Below, in pieces: positions 1 to 7,701 of a DNA stretch of 23,284 nucleotides. The notes beneath the pieces are model-generated. The model was not told where the DNA came from. It ran no database searches and saw only the letters and a program-made list of their open reading frames with translations. The stretch comes from JAYSFC01 sp041913505 (GTDB taxonomy: Bacteria > Pseudomonadota > Gammaproteobacteria > Burkholderiales > Burkholderiaceae_C). Each line of letters opens with the position of its first letter. Within the stretch, counting starts at the first letter, position 1. Made by a program: the position numbers and the translations under genes. The stretch spans positions 1 to 23,284 of the forward strand of contig JAYSFC010000051.1 in assembly GCA_041913505.1 (NCBI GenBank), read 5' to 3'.

Positions 1-57
1 CAGGCGCAGGTGCAGGTGCAGGTGCAGGTGCAGGTGCAGGTGCAGGTGCAGGTGCAG
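1..57. repeat. Hexanucleotide tandem repeat encoding Ala-Pro
   Basis: The plus strand shows eight perfect CAGGTG units at 7-54, flanked by variants CAGGCG (1-6) and CAGCGG (55-60). Read on the minus strand in the gspL-like frame, each unit gives one Ala-Pro pair. Because the unit is six bases, gain or loss of copies would change linker length without breaking the frame. The array is cut by the window edge, so its full length is unknown. Confidence 0.9.
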
Positions 58-1117
58 CGGGCGTATTGCCACTACCCACGACACCAAACACCTGCGGGTC
101 CACCACGAACTCGATCACATAAGATTCTTTGGTCGCCCCCAGCACGCGGGTTGCGGCGCTTGGCGCTTTGACATCGCTGAGCCCTCGCTGCTCTCCCAGC
201 AATTGCAGCAGCGAGGACGCGTTGTTGGTATCTCCTGCAATCGTGACCTTGGCGCCCTGCAATTTAAAACTCTGCACCGCCGTATCGTCCGGCAACACCT
301 GCGTCAGCTTGTCCAGGATGCGCAGCGGCTCAATCCGGCCTGCCAGGAGTTGCGAGAGCGCATCGAGCTTCTCCACGGACTGCATGAGCGCTTCGCGCTG
401 CCGGGCGATCGCAGCTGTGCGCTGCACCGCACCGTCGAAGGCATGCACAGCCTCAATGGCCCTGAGCCGAAGTTGGGCCGTGGGCGTCGCAGCCATTGCC
501 GCCAATAGAACAACAATCGACACAATCAACGCGTAACCAACACCGCGCCAACGTCTCGCTCGGGCAAAGCGGAGCGCCTCTCCATAGCCGCTCAAGACAA
601 TGGGCAGTCCTTCGCCACTGGATCGGATCCAGACTTCGGGAGCGCTCGCACCCGCCAGGCGAGGTCCCTGTGCCTCCAGATACTGGGCCACCTGATTGCG
701 CGAAGCCATCACAATCTCGATTTGGTGCACGCCATTGCGTGGCGACTCGGTGCGGTGACCCCATACCAAGTCGTGCGGAGCGAAAGGACAATGGGTCCGC
801 GCCTCAAGTTCCGCTGCGCTGGCCGTATCGTTGTCGTCCATTGCAGGAACCTGCAATCGCCTGCGCAAAATCTTGTCCTCAGGCAGCTCCACTGCAACGA
901 AGTCGCCATTCGCTCCTTCCGGTGCCGAGGAAACCAGGTCATCGCCCAGCCAAACCGACCGCCCCTCGGTCGCATGCAGCAAGGTGACCGGCACGGCAGG
1001 GGACAGCCAAGCCAACGGTGGCTTGCGCGAGGCCTGCTGCCAAGGCAGACAAACCTCACGCCACAGGGCTTTGAGATCAATCCCGAAAAATCGAGGCTCC
1101 GAGGACAGGGATGACAT
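1..1117 (-). CDS. gspL: GspL/PilN-like type II secretion assembly protein (partial, C-terminus beyond window)
   Basis: I read this frame directly from the sequence. It opens with ATG at 1117, six bases after the gspK stop, and stays open to base 1, giving 372 residues without a stop. Residues 1-190 form a soluble, presumably cytoplasmic part. One hydrophobic segment lies at about 193-212, followed by a helical stretch (about 215-255) and a PilN/GspL-like periplasmic domain with the motif ILDKLTQVLPDD near 265-277. From about 353 the chain becomes a run of nine Ala-Pro pairs and leaves the window. In T2SS, GspL is the inner-membrane anchor that links the ATPase GspE to the pseudopilus. Position after gspK and topology fit that role. 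The N-terminal part is short and I do not see a full actin-like fold, so 'PilN-domain protein acting as GspL' is the cautious name. GspM/N/D would be expected further left. Confidence 0.75.
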   Translation of the reverse strand, partial: MSSLSSEPRFFGIDLKALWREVCLPWQQASRKPPLAWLSPAVPVTLLHATEGRSVWLGDDLVSSAPEGANGDFVAVELPEDKILRRRLQVPAMDDNDTASAAELEARTHCPFAPHDLVWGHRTESPRNGVHQIEIVMASRNQVAQYLEAQGPRLAGASAPEVWIRSSGEGLPIVLSGYGEALRFARARRWRGVGYALIVSIVVLLAAMAATPTAQLRLRAIEAVHAFDGAVQRTAAIARQREALMQSVEKLDALSQLLAGRIEPLRILDKLTQVLPDDTAVQSFKLQGAKVTIAGDTNNASSLLQLLGEQRGLSDVKAPSAATRVLGATKESYVIEFVVDPQVFGVVGSGNTPAAPAPAPAPAPAPAPAPAP

Positions 1118-1123
1118 GGTGTT

Positions 1124-1981
1124 TCAGAAGGCTGTACGGCTCGCAGGCTCGAACCCGCGACTGGAATTGAAGGTGTGCCAAGGCATACCTTCGCGAGCCC
1201 GGGGAGTAAGATCGACGCTTCGGGAGACCTGTTGCCAACCCCCACTGGCCATCGGCACCCTGGCTTGGAGGCGATAGCGGCGAACCGCAGTACTGTCGAG
1301 GCTGGCCACATCCAAAGCCGTGGTGTCGATGCCCATACTCTGCGGCCCCGCATCACGGCTTGTCACAATGCGCGACACCAACGCCATGTCGCCACCCGCA
1401 AGCACGGCGAGAACACCTGGCGGGGCCGCCAGGGGGTTGATCCGGCCGCTTCCACGCAGGTCTGCAGTCACAAGGCCGGCCAGTCTAGCATAGAGGTCAT
1501 AGTCAACCCCAGGGACCTGGAGCAGATCTTCCGGCGCCTCAAAGCGCACAGGGCTGCCTTTCGCATCCTTGCGGTCGCGGGCCTGCACGGTCGCTTGCGC
1601 AAGAGCTTGCGAAGCATCTTCGGGCAATCCCCCTGCGACCTTGTACAAACTCGTCAGCAACGGCACCGATGCAGCATTGATATCAATCAAGCCATTGAGT
1701 GGCATGACCTGTACGGCGATGTTGACCCCGTGGAAAGCGACCGCGACCTGCTCCCACCGCCCCGAATGTTCGGAGCGAGCCACCATACCCTGCAGCACCA
1801 GATGGATCGCAGCGTCTCCCAACGCCTGTGCCTCTACGCTCTGGCGCATGCGCGCCACCACCCGTGCCTCCTCCCTGGCCGAGCGCGTGATGCCCGTGAC
1901 GATGATGCTCAATGCGGCCACCATCCATAGCACAGCGATCAGCACCATGCCCTCGCTGCGGCGACGTGTATACCGGATCAA
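1124..1981 (-). CDS. gspK: Type II secretion minor pseudopilin GspK
   Basis: GspK caps the tip of the T2SS pseudopilus with GspI and GspJ. The frame extends to 2125, but the better start is TTG at 1981-1979, which overlaps the gspJ stop TGA (1980-1978) as TTGA. That yields 285 residues and a short basic class III leader, MIRYTRRRSEG, cut before Met. A hydrophobic helix follows (about residues 12-33). Lack of Glu at mature position 5 is known for GspK. The body carries LIDINAASVPLL, and later a RINPLAAPPGVLAVLAG block that matches the helical domain of the family. The upstream G-rich stretch GGGGGC could serve as ribosome site. The gene is translationally coupled to gspJ and followed six bases later by the gspL-like gene. 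Confidence 0.88.
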   Translation of the reverse strand: MIRYTRRRSEGMVLIAVLWMVAALSIIVTGITRSAREEARVVARMRQSVEAQALGDAAIHLVLQGMVARSEHSGRWEQVAVAFHGVNIAVQVMPLNGLIDINAASVPLLTSLYKVAGGLPEDASQALAQATVQARDRKDAKGSPVRFEAPEDLLQVPGVDYDLYARLAGLVTADLRGSGRINPLAAPPGVLAVLAGGDMALVSRIVTSRDAGPQSMGIDTTALDVASLDSTAVRRYRLQARVPMASGGWQQVSRSVDLTPRAREGMPWHTFNSSRGFEPASRTAF

Positions 1982-2658
1982 CGGCTGCCCCCGAACACCG
2001 CCCCGGAACTGAGTGGATCGCTCAGAGGAGCCACACGCATCGCGACCACGATATCGGGCCAGGGGCCGCTTGCGGTTTGCAGCGACAGCATTACCCGGCT
2101 CGGCAAGCGCTTCGGGTGGTCCCACTGAGGCGTCCAGACCGGCGGCTCGGTCATGATGTCCTGGTATTGAAGGGCCATGCCACGCACCTGCCCCGCAAGC
2201 ACAGTAGTGCTGGCATTGGTCCAGTCAGGAGGTATAGCGTCATCCGTCCATGGTGCGAATCGCAAGATCAGCGCCCCAACCCCTCCCCGGTCTTCCAGAC
2301 CGAGGCGAAAGTGGTAGCGGCCGCCCACCCCATGGCGCGCAGGCATGATCCCCACCCATTCCAGGTCGCGTTCACCCCCCTTGAAAAGAAACACACTGTC
2401 CCCGGCAGATTGCAACGCGGCACTCTTGCGCGCCGAGATACGTCCCAGCACGCTATGCAAGAACTCGTTGGCCACACGCATTTCGTCCGAGCGCAGCAAA
2501 CGGACATCAACACGCTCCTCCGTCTGGGCCGCCGTGCGCAACGCCGACCCCATCGCCAGCACAACCAGGGATAGCAGGGCCATGACGACCAGCAACTCCA
2601 CAAGCGTGAACCCCTGCACAGTGACACGCTTGCCAGTGCGGCACAAGCACTGATTCAT
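1978..2658 (-). CDS. gspJ: Type II secretion minor pseudopilin GspJ
   Basis: This 226-residue protein starts at an ATG that overlaps the gspI stop (ATGA). The class III signal is MNQCLCRTGKRVTVQG, cut before FTLVELLVVMALLSLV, with the conserved Glu at mature position 5. The hydrophobic helix spans about residues 17-37. The long C-terminal part, with a RYHFRLGLED-like block near the middle, fits the GspJ beta-rich head, and the length is normal for GspJ. GspJ forms the tip complex with GspI and GspK and works in the inner membrane and periplasm after GspO/PilD processing. No prepilin peptidase gene lies in this window, so that enzyme must be encoded elsewhere. Assignment relies on the leader, length and position between gspI and gspK. 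Confidence 0.88.
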   Translation of the reverse strand: MNQCLCRTGKRVTVQGFTLVELLVVMALLSLVVLAMGSALRTAAQTEERVDVRLLRSDEMRVANEFLHSVLGRISARKSAALQSAGDSVFLFKGGERDLEWVGIMPARHGVGGRYHFRLGLEDRGGVGALILRFAPWTDDAIPPDWTNASTTVLAGQVRGMALQYQDIMTEPPVWTPQWDHPKRLPSRVMLSLQTASGPWPDIVVAMRVAPLSDPLSSGAVFGGSR

Positions 2659-3068
2659 AGGCGCGGCTCCGGCTCGGGAGGCTTGCGCTGCGGCAGCAGC
2701 GTATGGAGTTCAAATTGCCGCAACCGCCCGCCGTCCTCCCAGGAAATGGCGATACGTACCTCGTGCAACGGCGGGATGCTGGGACCATTGAATTCCGTCG
2801 GATAGGGTGCACTGCTGATGCGCCAGGCATATCCCCCAGAAGCTCCAGATTGGTTCCATCCGTCAGGCGAAACAGCGTCCCGCATTGACAGCAAGGACTC
2901 CGCCAGAATCGTTGCACGCTGGTAGCGCTCCAGGTCTGCCACGCTGCGCGCACCGCCGCCGCTCGCACGGTACAGCATCACCAGGGACATCGCCATGATG
3001 GCCATCGCCACCAGGAGCTCCAGCAAAGTGAAGCCAAGTGATCCACGCATGCGCGACTGCCGCGTCAT
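2655..3068 (-). CDS. gspI: Type II secretion minor pseudopilin GspI
   Basis: The 137-residue product has the leader MTRQSRMRGSLG followed by FTLLELLVAMAIMAMSLVML, a typical prepilin cleavage site with Glu5. Size and place between gspH and gspJ identify it as GspI, the core of the pseudopilus tip complex. Its ATG overlaps the gspH stop (ATGA) and its own stop overlaps the gspJ start, so the three minor pseudopilins are almost certainly translated together in fixed ratio. The C-terminus is proline-rich (PQRKPPEPEPRL), which is an unremarkable tail. No cysteines or other unusual motifs were noticed. Confidence 0.88.
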   Translation of the reverse strand: MTRQSRMRGSLGFTLLELLVAMAIMAMSLVMLYRASGGGARSVADLERYQRATILAESLLSMRDAVSPDGWNQSGASGGYAWRISSAPYPTEFNGPSIPPLHEVRIAISWEDGGRLRQFELHTLLPQRKPPEPEPRL

Positions 3069-3511
3069 GGCGCCAGAGCTTCCAATGTCACCCGCCCCGA
3101 AAGCCAGTCGACACGCAGCCGCGTGCCTACCCCGGTGGATCGCAGCACCTCGATACTGCCCCCCGTGGCCCCACCGCCCGGTAAAAAGCGGATCGCAGCT
3201 GTACCCTGGGCCATCTCCACACCCGCAACGATGGCCCGCATCTGCACAGCCTCGGGCAACTGGCGGGTTTCTCCGCCATCAATACCGTAGCTGCGCTGCT
3301 GCAGGTTGACCAGGAATCGCGTCTCACGCCCTTCGGTTACGGCGCGGTAACGGGCACTTCGCATCTGGCTCAGCATCGTGCGCACGGTGTCTCGGTATTG
3401 CGAAGAATCACGCAAGCGGTCAAAAGCCACCGGCGCCAAGCCAATCAGCAGCGCCAGGATGGCGAATACCACCAGCAATTCGACCAGCGTGAAGCCGCGC
3501 TCGCGCCGCAT
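3065..3511 (-). CDS. gspH: Type II secretion minor pseudopilin GspH
   Basis: The 148-residue protein begins MRRERG, a six-residue class III leader, then FTLVELLVVFAILALLIGLA with Glu5. The remainder has features of the GspH/FimT head: the helix SQYRDTVRTMLSQMRSARYRA, the stretch AVTEGRETRFLVN, and a glycine-rich C-terminal sheet (FLPGGGATGGSIEV) ending near WLSGRVTLE. GspH sits just below the GspI/J/K tip and connects it to the GspG filament. It lies 26 bases downstream of gspG and overlaps gspI by four bases. FimT-type proteins of type IV pili look similar, but the surrounding gsp order decides for GspH. Confidence 0.88.
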   Translation of the reverse strand: MRRERGFTLVELLVVFAILALLIGLAPVAFDRLRDSSQYRDTVRTMLSQMRSARYRAVTEGRETRFLVNLQQRSYGIDGGETRQLPEAVQMRAIVAGVEMAQGTAAIRFLPGGGATGGSIEVLRSTGVGTRLRVDWLSGRVTLEALAP

Positions 3512-3537
3512 GGCGAATTCGCTGTCGTCAACAGCGC

Positions 3538-3975
3538 TCAGGGGGTATTGCGGATGTCAGCGTTTTCGCCATCGCCCCCCGGAGCACCGTCCGCGCCCAG
3601 CGAGAGGATTTCGATGCCGCCGCTCGGCCCAGGATTGGCATAGCGGTACGGACGACCCCAAGGGTCGGTCGGCACAGCACCTTTGAGGTATGGGCCCGCC
3701 CAGCCGTTGACATTGCCCGGCTTCTTTACCAGCGCGTCCAGCCCTTCTTCGGTGGAGGGGTAGCGCCCCACGTCGAGTTTGAACAATTCCAGCGACTTAT
3801 CAAGGTCAGCGATCTGCACGGCGGCCGTCTTGGCCTTGGCGCCGCCGAGCTGGCCCAGCACGCGCGGACCCACCAGACCCGCCAGCAGCGTGAGGATAGC
3901 GAGCACGACCAGCAGTTCGATCAGCGTGAAGCCGCGTGCATGGCGGCGCGTGCGATGTGTGCGAGTACTCACCAT
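3538..3975 (-). CDS. gspG: Type II secretion major pseudopilin GspG
   Basis: GspG is the main subunit of the pseudopilus. An ATG at 4020 is possible but would overlap gspF by 17 bases. ATG at 3975 is preferred because AAGGAAG lies about eight bases upstream and the leader becomes MVSTRTHRTRRHARG, the usual length, before FTLIELLVVLAILTLLAGLVGPRVL. This start gives 145 residues (about 130 mature), the normal GspG size. Recognisable family blocks are DLDKSLELFKLDVGRYPSTEEGL, NGWAGPYLKG and PTDPWGRPYRY, and the C-terminal Asp-rich loop LGADGAPGGDGENADI corresponds to the calcium-binding loop that stabilises the filament. The gap to gspF is 28 bases. Confidence 0.94.
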   Translation of the reverse strand: MVSTRTHRTRRHARGFTLIELLVVLAILTLLAGLVGPRVLGQLGGAKAKTAAVQIADLDKSLELFKLDVGRYPSTEEGLDALVKKPGNVNGWAGPYLKGAVPTDPWGRPYRYANPGPSGGIEILSLGADGAPGGDGENADIRNTP

Positions 3976-4003
3976 GGGAGCGGCTTCCTTGGGCAAACAA
4001 AAA

Positions 4004-5263
4004 TTATACGGCGAGGTCATTGATCGACAGGATTCCCAGCAGGATGGAAACGATGATGGCGGCGATGAGCACGCCCAGCACCAGGATGAGCACGGGCTCG
4101 ACCAGGGTCAGCAGGCGTTTGATGCCGGTTTCCACCTCGCGGTTCAATATATTGGAGAGTTCCAGCATCATCGGCCCGATGCGGCCGGTTTCCTCACCCA
4201 CCCGGATCAGGTTGATGGCGAGGGGCTCGAAGATACCAGTGGCCGAGATGGCCTGCACCACCTTGCCCCCTTCCTTGACGATGGGCGCCACGCGCGCGAG
4301 GGCCTGCCGCAGCACGGTGTTTCCAACCGTTTCGGTCGCGATGTGCAGCGCCGTGAGCATGGGCACGCCGTTGCCCAGCAGAGTTCCGAGCGAGCGCGAG
4401 AAGAGCGTGAGCTGGTATTTGAGCGCAAGGCGCCCCATGAGAGGTAGACGCAGCAAGCGCGACTGCCACCATTGCCGGCCTGCTGGAGATTGGAACCAGC
4501 GCGCCAGCAATGCCCCGCCGGCAACCACCACGGCCCCGATCACCAAGCCATAGTGCGTGAACGCCTGACCCAACCCCATCACCAAGCGCGTGGGCAGGGG
4601 CAGGGCATCACCCATGTCGGTAAAAAGCTTTTCAAACTGTGGCACCACGAAGCCGAGCATCGCGATGAGCGAGAGCACGGCCACACCCAGCAGGATGGCG
4701 GGGTAGATGGTGGCGGAGATGACGCTGTCGCGCAGCGCGCGCTGGCGCTCCATGTGCTCGACCAGGCGGTCGAGCACGGCGGACATCTGGCCGCTGACCT
4801 CACCCGAGCGCACCATGTTGATGTAGAAGTCACCAAACAGACTGCGGTGCGCGGCCAGCGCACGCGACAGCGGCGTGCCGCCCTTGACCGCATCGAGGAT
4901 GCCCTGCACCAGCGCTGCGATGCTGGGCTTGTGGCTCATGTCGATGAGCACGCGCAAGGCGTTGTCGAGCGCCAGGCCCGCGCGCAGCATGATCGCGAGC
5001 TCCGAGGTCAGCGCCAGCACGTCGGCCGATGTGACCGGTCCCTTGGCCTGGCGGACCTTGGACGGCACCAGTCCTCCTTCCCCAGACGCTTTGGCATCCA
5101 CTGCACTGGCCGCAGCCCCTGCTGTGGCCGCATCGTCGATGCGCAGCGGCGTCAAGCCCTGGTCGCGCAGCTGCTTGAGGGCTGCGGCGCTGCTAGGCGC
5201 CGAAAGCCGCCCTTCCTCGACCTTGCCCGCCGCCGTGGCAGCCCGCCAGACGAAATCAGGCAT
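4004..5263 (-). CDS. gspF: Type II secretion inner-membrane platform protein GspF
   Basis: This 419-residue protein shows the two-fold GspF repeat: the first copy has LRAGLALDNAL (93-103) and MVRSGEVSGQM (150-160), and the second has LGNGVPMLTAL (296-306) and LIRVGEETGRI (352-362). Three hydrophobic segments lie near 183-207, 238-257 and 386-411, as expected for this membrane platform. It recruits the ATPase GspE and organises pseudopilus growth. A stretch at about 44-75 rich in Ala, Gly and Ser separates the short N-terminal domain from the first repeat and makes the protein slightly longer than usual (about 400-405). The ATG overlaps the end of gspE by eight bases. PilC of type IV pili is the alternative, but the neighbours make GspF clear. 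Confidence 0.95.
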   Translation of the reverse strand: MPDFVWRAATAAGKVEEGRLSAPSSAAALKQLRDQGLTPLRIDDAATAGAAASAVDAKASGEGGLVPSKVRQAKGPVTSADVLALTSELAIMLRAGLALDNALRVLIDMSHKPSIAALVQGILDAVKGGTPLSRALAAHRSLFGDFYINMVRSGEVSGQMSAVLDRLVEHMERQRALRDSVISATIYPAILLGVAVLSLIAMLGFVVPQFEKLFTDMGDALPLPTRLVMGLGQAFTHYGLVIGAVVVAGGALLARWFQSPAGRQWWQSRLLRLPLMGRLALKYQLTLFSRSLGTLLGNGVPMLTALHIATETVGNTVLRQALARVAPIVKEGGKVVQAISATGIFEPLAINLIRVGEETGRIGPMMLELSNILNREVETGIKRLLTLVEPVLILVLGVLIAAIIVSILLGILSINDLAV

Positions 5264-6989
5264 CGGCTTGGTCCTGCGTCACGCGCGCGAGTTCGTCGAG
5301 CGTGGTCACACCCGCCGCCACCTTGCGCAAGCCGTCCTCAAACAGACTCAGCATGCCACCCTGCGCCGCCAGGGTGTTGAGCGTGTTGGCGTCTTGGCCT
5401 TCGATGATGGCGCGGCGCATGGGCTCGTCGAGCACGAAGAGCTCATGGATGCCTGTGCGCCCGCGATAGCCCGACTGCCGGCAGTGCTCGCAACCCACGG
5501 CCCGGTAGATGGGACGATTGGGCGGGCAAAAGCGCGCGAGCCCCGTGCTCTGGCGCACTTCGGAGCCGGGCTCGTACGTCTCCTTGCAGTGCCCGCAGAG
5601 CGTGCGCACAAGGCGCTGCGCGAGCACGCCGTTGACCGACGACGTGATAAGGTAGCTCTCCACGCCCATGTCCTGCATGCGGATCACCGCGCCCGCCGCC
5701 GTGTTGGTGTGCAGCGTGGAGAGCACCAAGTGGCCAGTGAGCGCCGATTGAACGGCAATCTGCGCGGTTTCGCCGTCGCGCATTTCGCCGATCATGATGA
5801 TGTCCGGGTCCTGGCGCAGGATGGAGCGCAGCGCGTTGGCGAATGTCAGGTTGATCTGCGGGTGCACCTGGATCTGGTTGATGCCCTCGAGCTGGTACTC
5901 GACCGGATCCTCCACGGTGATGATCTTGTTGGCCTGCGCATCGATCTTGGACAGCGCCGCATACAACGTGGTCGTCTTGCCCGAGCCCGTGGGGCCGGTC
6001 ACCAGCAGGATGCCATGGGGCCGGGCCAGCAGACCGTTGAAGCGCGCGAGCGTGTCCTGCTCGAAGCCCATGGTGTCAAGGTTGAGCCGCACGCTGGCGC
6101 GGTCCAGCACCCGCATGACAACGCTTTCGCCATGCACGGTGGGCACGGTGGAGACGCGCAGGTCCAACTCGCGGCCCTTCACGCGAGTTTTAATGCGGCC
6201 GTCTTGCGGCAGGCGGCGCTCAGCGATGTCGAGGTGCGCGAGCAGCTTGACGCGGGAGCTAACGGCGGCCGACAGGCGCGGCGGCACGAGTTCACCAGGG
6301 TGGATGACGCCATCCACGCGGTAGCGCACGTGCAGACCATCGTCGAACGGCTCGAGGTGGATGTCGGATGCGCGCAGGTCGATCACGCGGCCGATGATGG
6401 TATTGACCAGTCGAATGACTGGCGCCTCGCTGGCCAGGTCCTTGAGGTGCTCGACGAAGTCGCCGCCATCGAGGCCGTCGCCAAAGCCGTCATCCTCCCC
6501 CTCTTCGGCGGCTTCCTCGACCGGTTCGGCCAGGGCCTTCTCGATGTCGCTTTCGAGCGCCAGGTGGGGCCGGATGGCGCAGCCCGTGGCCAGGTGCAGG
6601 GCCTTGACCACGAAGGCATCCTGCGGCACGGCCATGGCCACGTGGAGTTCCTGGCCCTCCAGCCGCAGCGGGTACACGGCGTTGGCATGCAGAAATTCGG
6701 GCAGTAGCCCCTCGACCTCGGGCATCAGGTCCGGGAACCCCTCTGCCGACACCAGGGCAATGCCCAACTGCTCCGACAGCGCGCGCGCCACGTCGATGTC
6801 GGACACCAACCCCAGCCGCACAAGAACCCGCCCCAGCATGCCACCCATTTCCTGCTGAGCAGAAAGCGCGCGCTCGAGGTCGCGCGCGCTGAGCTTGCCG
6901 GCCTGCACCAGCAGTTCGCCCAAATGAGGGCGTGGCGCGGCCTCCAGGCCCTGCGGCGCGGCCGGGGCGGTCAGTGTCTGTGTCGTCAT
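5256..6989 (-). CDS. gspE: Type II secretion traffic ATPase GspE
   Basis: GspE is the hexameric cytoplasmic ATPase that powers pseudopilus assembly. The 577-residue protein has an N-terminal MshEN/GspE-N domain (about 20-155), an acidic linker rich in Glu/Asp/Gly (157-178), and the secretion ATPase core. Visible motifs are Walker A GPTGSGKTT (332-340), the Asp box ITVEDPVEYQ (357-366), Walker B DPDIIMIGEMRD (394-405) and the His box STLHTNTA (424-431). Two CxxC pairs (C465/C468, C500/C503) form the zinc knuckle that marks GspE and PilB. It is the first gsp gene here, 166 bases after rfbC. No good Shine-Dalgarno sequence precedes ATG 6989 (a GGAGG is about 17 bases away), so the start is less certain than the gene itself. 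Confidence 0.95.
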   Translation of the reverse strand: MTTQTLTAPAAPQGLEAAPRPHLGELLVQAGKLSARDLERALSAQQEMGGMLGRVLVRLGLVSDIDVARALSEQLGIALVSAEGFPDLMPEVEGLLPEFLHANAVYPLRLEGQELHVAMAVPQDAFVVKALHLATGCAIRPHLALESDIEKALAEPVEEAAEEGEDDGFGDGLDGGDFVEHLKDLASEAPVIRLVNTIIGRVIDLRASDIHLEPFDDGLHVRYRVDGVIHPGELVPPRLSAAVSSRVKLLAHLDIAERRLPQDGRIKTRVKGRELDLRVSTVPTVHGESVVMRVLDRASVRLNLDTMGFEQDTLARFNGLLARPHGILLVTGPTGSGKTTTLYAALSKIDAQANKIITVEDPVEYQLEGINQIQVHPQINLTFANALRSILRQDPDIIMIGEMRDGETAQIAVQSALTGHLVLSTLHTNTAAGAVIRMQDMGVESYLITSSVNGVLAQRLVRTLCGHCKETYEPGSEVRQSTGLARFCPPNRPIYRAVGCEHCRQSGYRGRTGIHELFVLDEPMRRAIIEGQDANTLNTLAAQGGMLSLFEDGLRKVAAGVTTLDELARVTQDQADA

Positions 6990-7155
6990 GGATGGTCTGG
7001 GAACGGCCTCCGCATACCTGGCCGGCAGCGGGTTGCGATGAATGGGCGTGAGTGTAGCTCGGGGCTTTTACCCAACGGGAGAGTCGCCATACTCACTCCG
7101 TTTTTGATAGCAAAAAATACCGCAAAGATGTGCACCCCAGCCCGATTTCAACCTA
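6990..7155. other. Intergenic region between rfbC and gspE
   Basis: These 166 bases separate two minus-strand operons and should hold the end of the rfb transcript and the gsp promoter. I found no convincing -35/-10 pair and no GC-rich hairpin followed by T residues. The only visible structure is an A/T-rich inverted repeat at 7101-7116 (TTTTTG-ATAG-CAAAAA). It begins like the GATAGC repeats seen elsewhere in this window. Confidence 0.5.
7101..7118. repeat. A/T-rich inverted repeat with GATAGC core
   Basis: A perfect six-base inverted repeat, TTTTTG and CAAAAA around an ATAG loop, sits between rfbC and gspE. It resembles the outer end of the palindromic GATAGC repeats found at 8751-8799 and 19501-19554 but lacks their GCGCTTG centre. 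It may be a decayed copy or chance. Confidence 0.4.
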
Positions 7156-7701
7156 TCAAGGAAACCACTCGGCCTGTGCCAGCTCCACGCCTTGCGCGTC
7201 CTTGGCCGAGAGCTTGGGCCCGCCCGCGTAGCGCCAGTCGATGGCAAGCTGCGGGTCGTTCCAGGCAATGCAGCGCTCGTGCTGCGGCGCGTAGTAGTCG
7301 GTGGTCTTGTAGAGGAACTCGGCCGTTTCGCTGAGCACGATGAATCCGTGCGCGAAGCCGGGCGGCACCCACAACTGGTGGTGGTTGTCCTCGCTGAGCT
7401 CGGCGCCGACCCATTTCCCGAAGGTGGGCGAGCTTTTGCGGATGTCCACCGCCACGTCGAACACCTTGCCACGTACCACGCGCACCAGCTTGCCCTGCGG
7501 CTGCTGGATCTGGTAGTGCAGGCCGCGCAGCACACCCTGGCTGCTGCGGCTGTGGTTGTCCTGCACAAAGGTATGGTTCGTGCCGGTGGCTTCGTCGAAG
7601 GCCTTCTGGTTGAAGCTCTCGAAGAAGAAGCCGCGGGCGTCGCCAAAAACCTTGGGCTCGATCAGCACGACCTCGGGGATCGCCAGTCGGGTTGCCTTCA
7701 T
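7156..7701 (-). CDS. rfbC: dTDP-4-dehydrorhamnose 3,5-epimerase
   Basis: RfbC (RmlC) converts dTDP-4-keto-6-deoxyglucose to dTDP-4-keto-rhamnose, the third step toward dTDP-L-rhamnose. The 181-residue length is standard for this cupin-fold epimerase. Diagnostic blocks are DARGFFFESFN (21-31), HTFVQDNHSRS (43-53), the catalytic-His motif LRGLHYQ with H62, VPPGFAHGF and the FLYKTTDYY segment, which contains the usual active-site Tyr. It is the last gene of the rfbBDAC operon, and its ATG shares one base with the rfbA stop (TGATG). Confidence 0.95.
   Translation of the reverse strand: MKATRLAIPEVVLIEPKVFGDARGFFFESFNQKAFDEATGTNHTFVQDNHSRSSQGVLRGLHYQIQQPQGKLVRVVRGKVFDVAVDIRKSSPTFGKWVGAELSEDNHHQLWVPPGFAHGFIVLSETAEFLYKTTDYYAPQHERCIAWNDPQLAIDWRYAGGPKLSAKDAQGVELAQAEWFP

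Noticed and set aside
1..60. Repeat array at the left edge considered as CRISPR or REP element
   Set aside because: The units are six bases in direct contact without spacers and translate as Ala-Pro in an open frame, so it is a coding microsatellite.
4875..6707. 610-codon plus-strand open frame opposite gspE/gspF
   Set aside because: Antisense shadow of gspE with its Walker and CxxC motifs on the other strand; no sign of independent coding.
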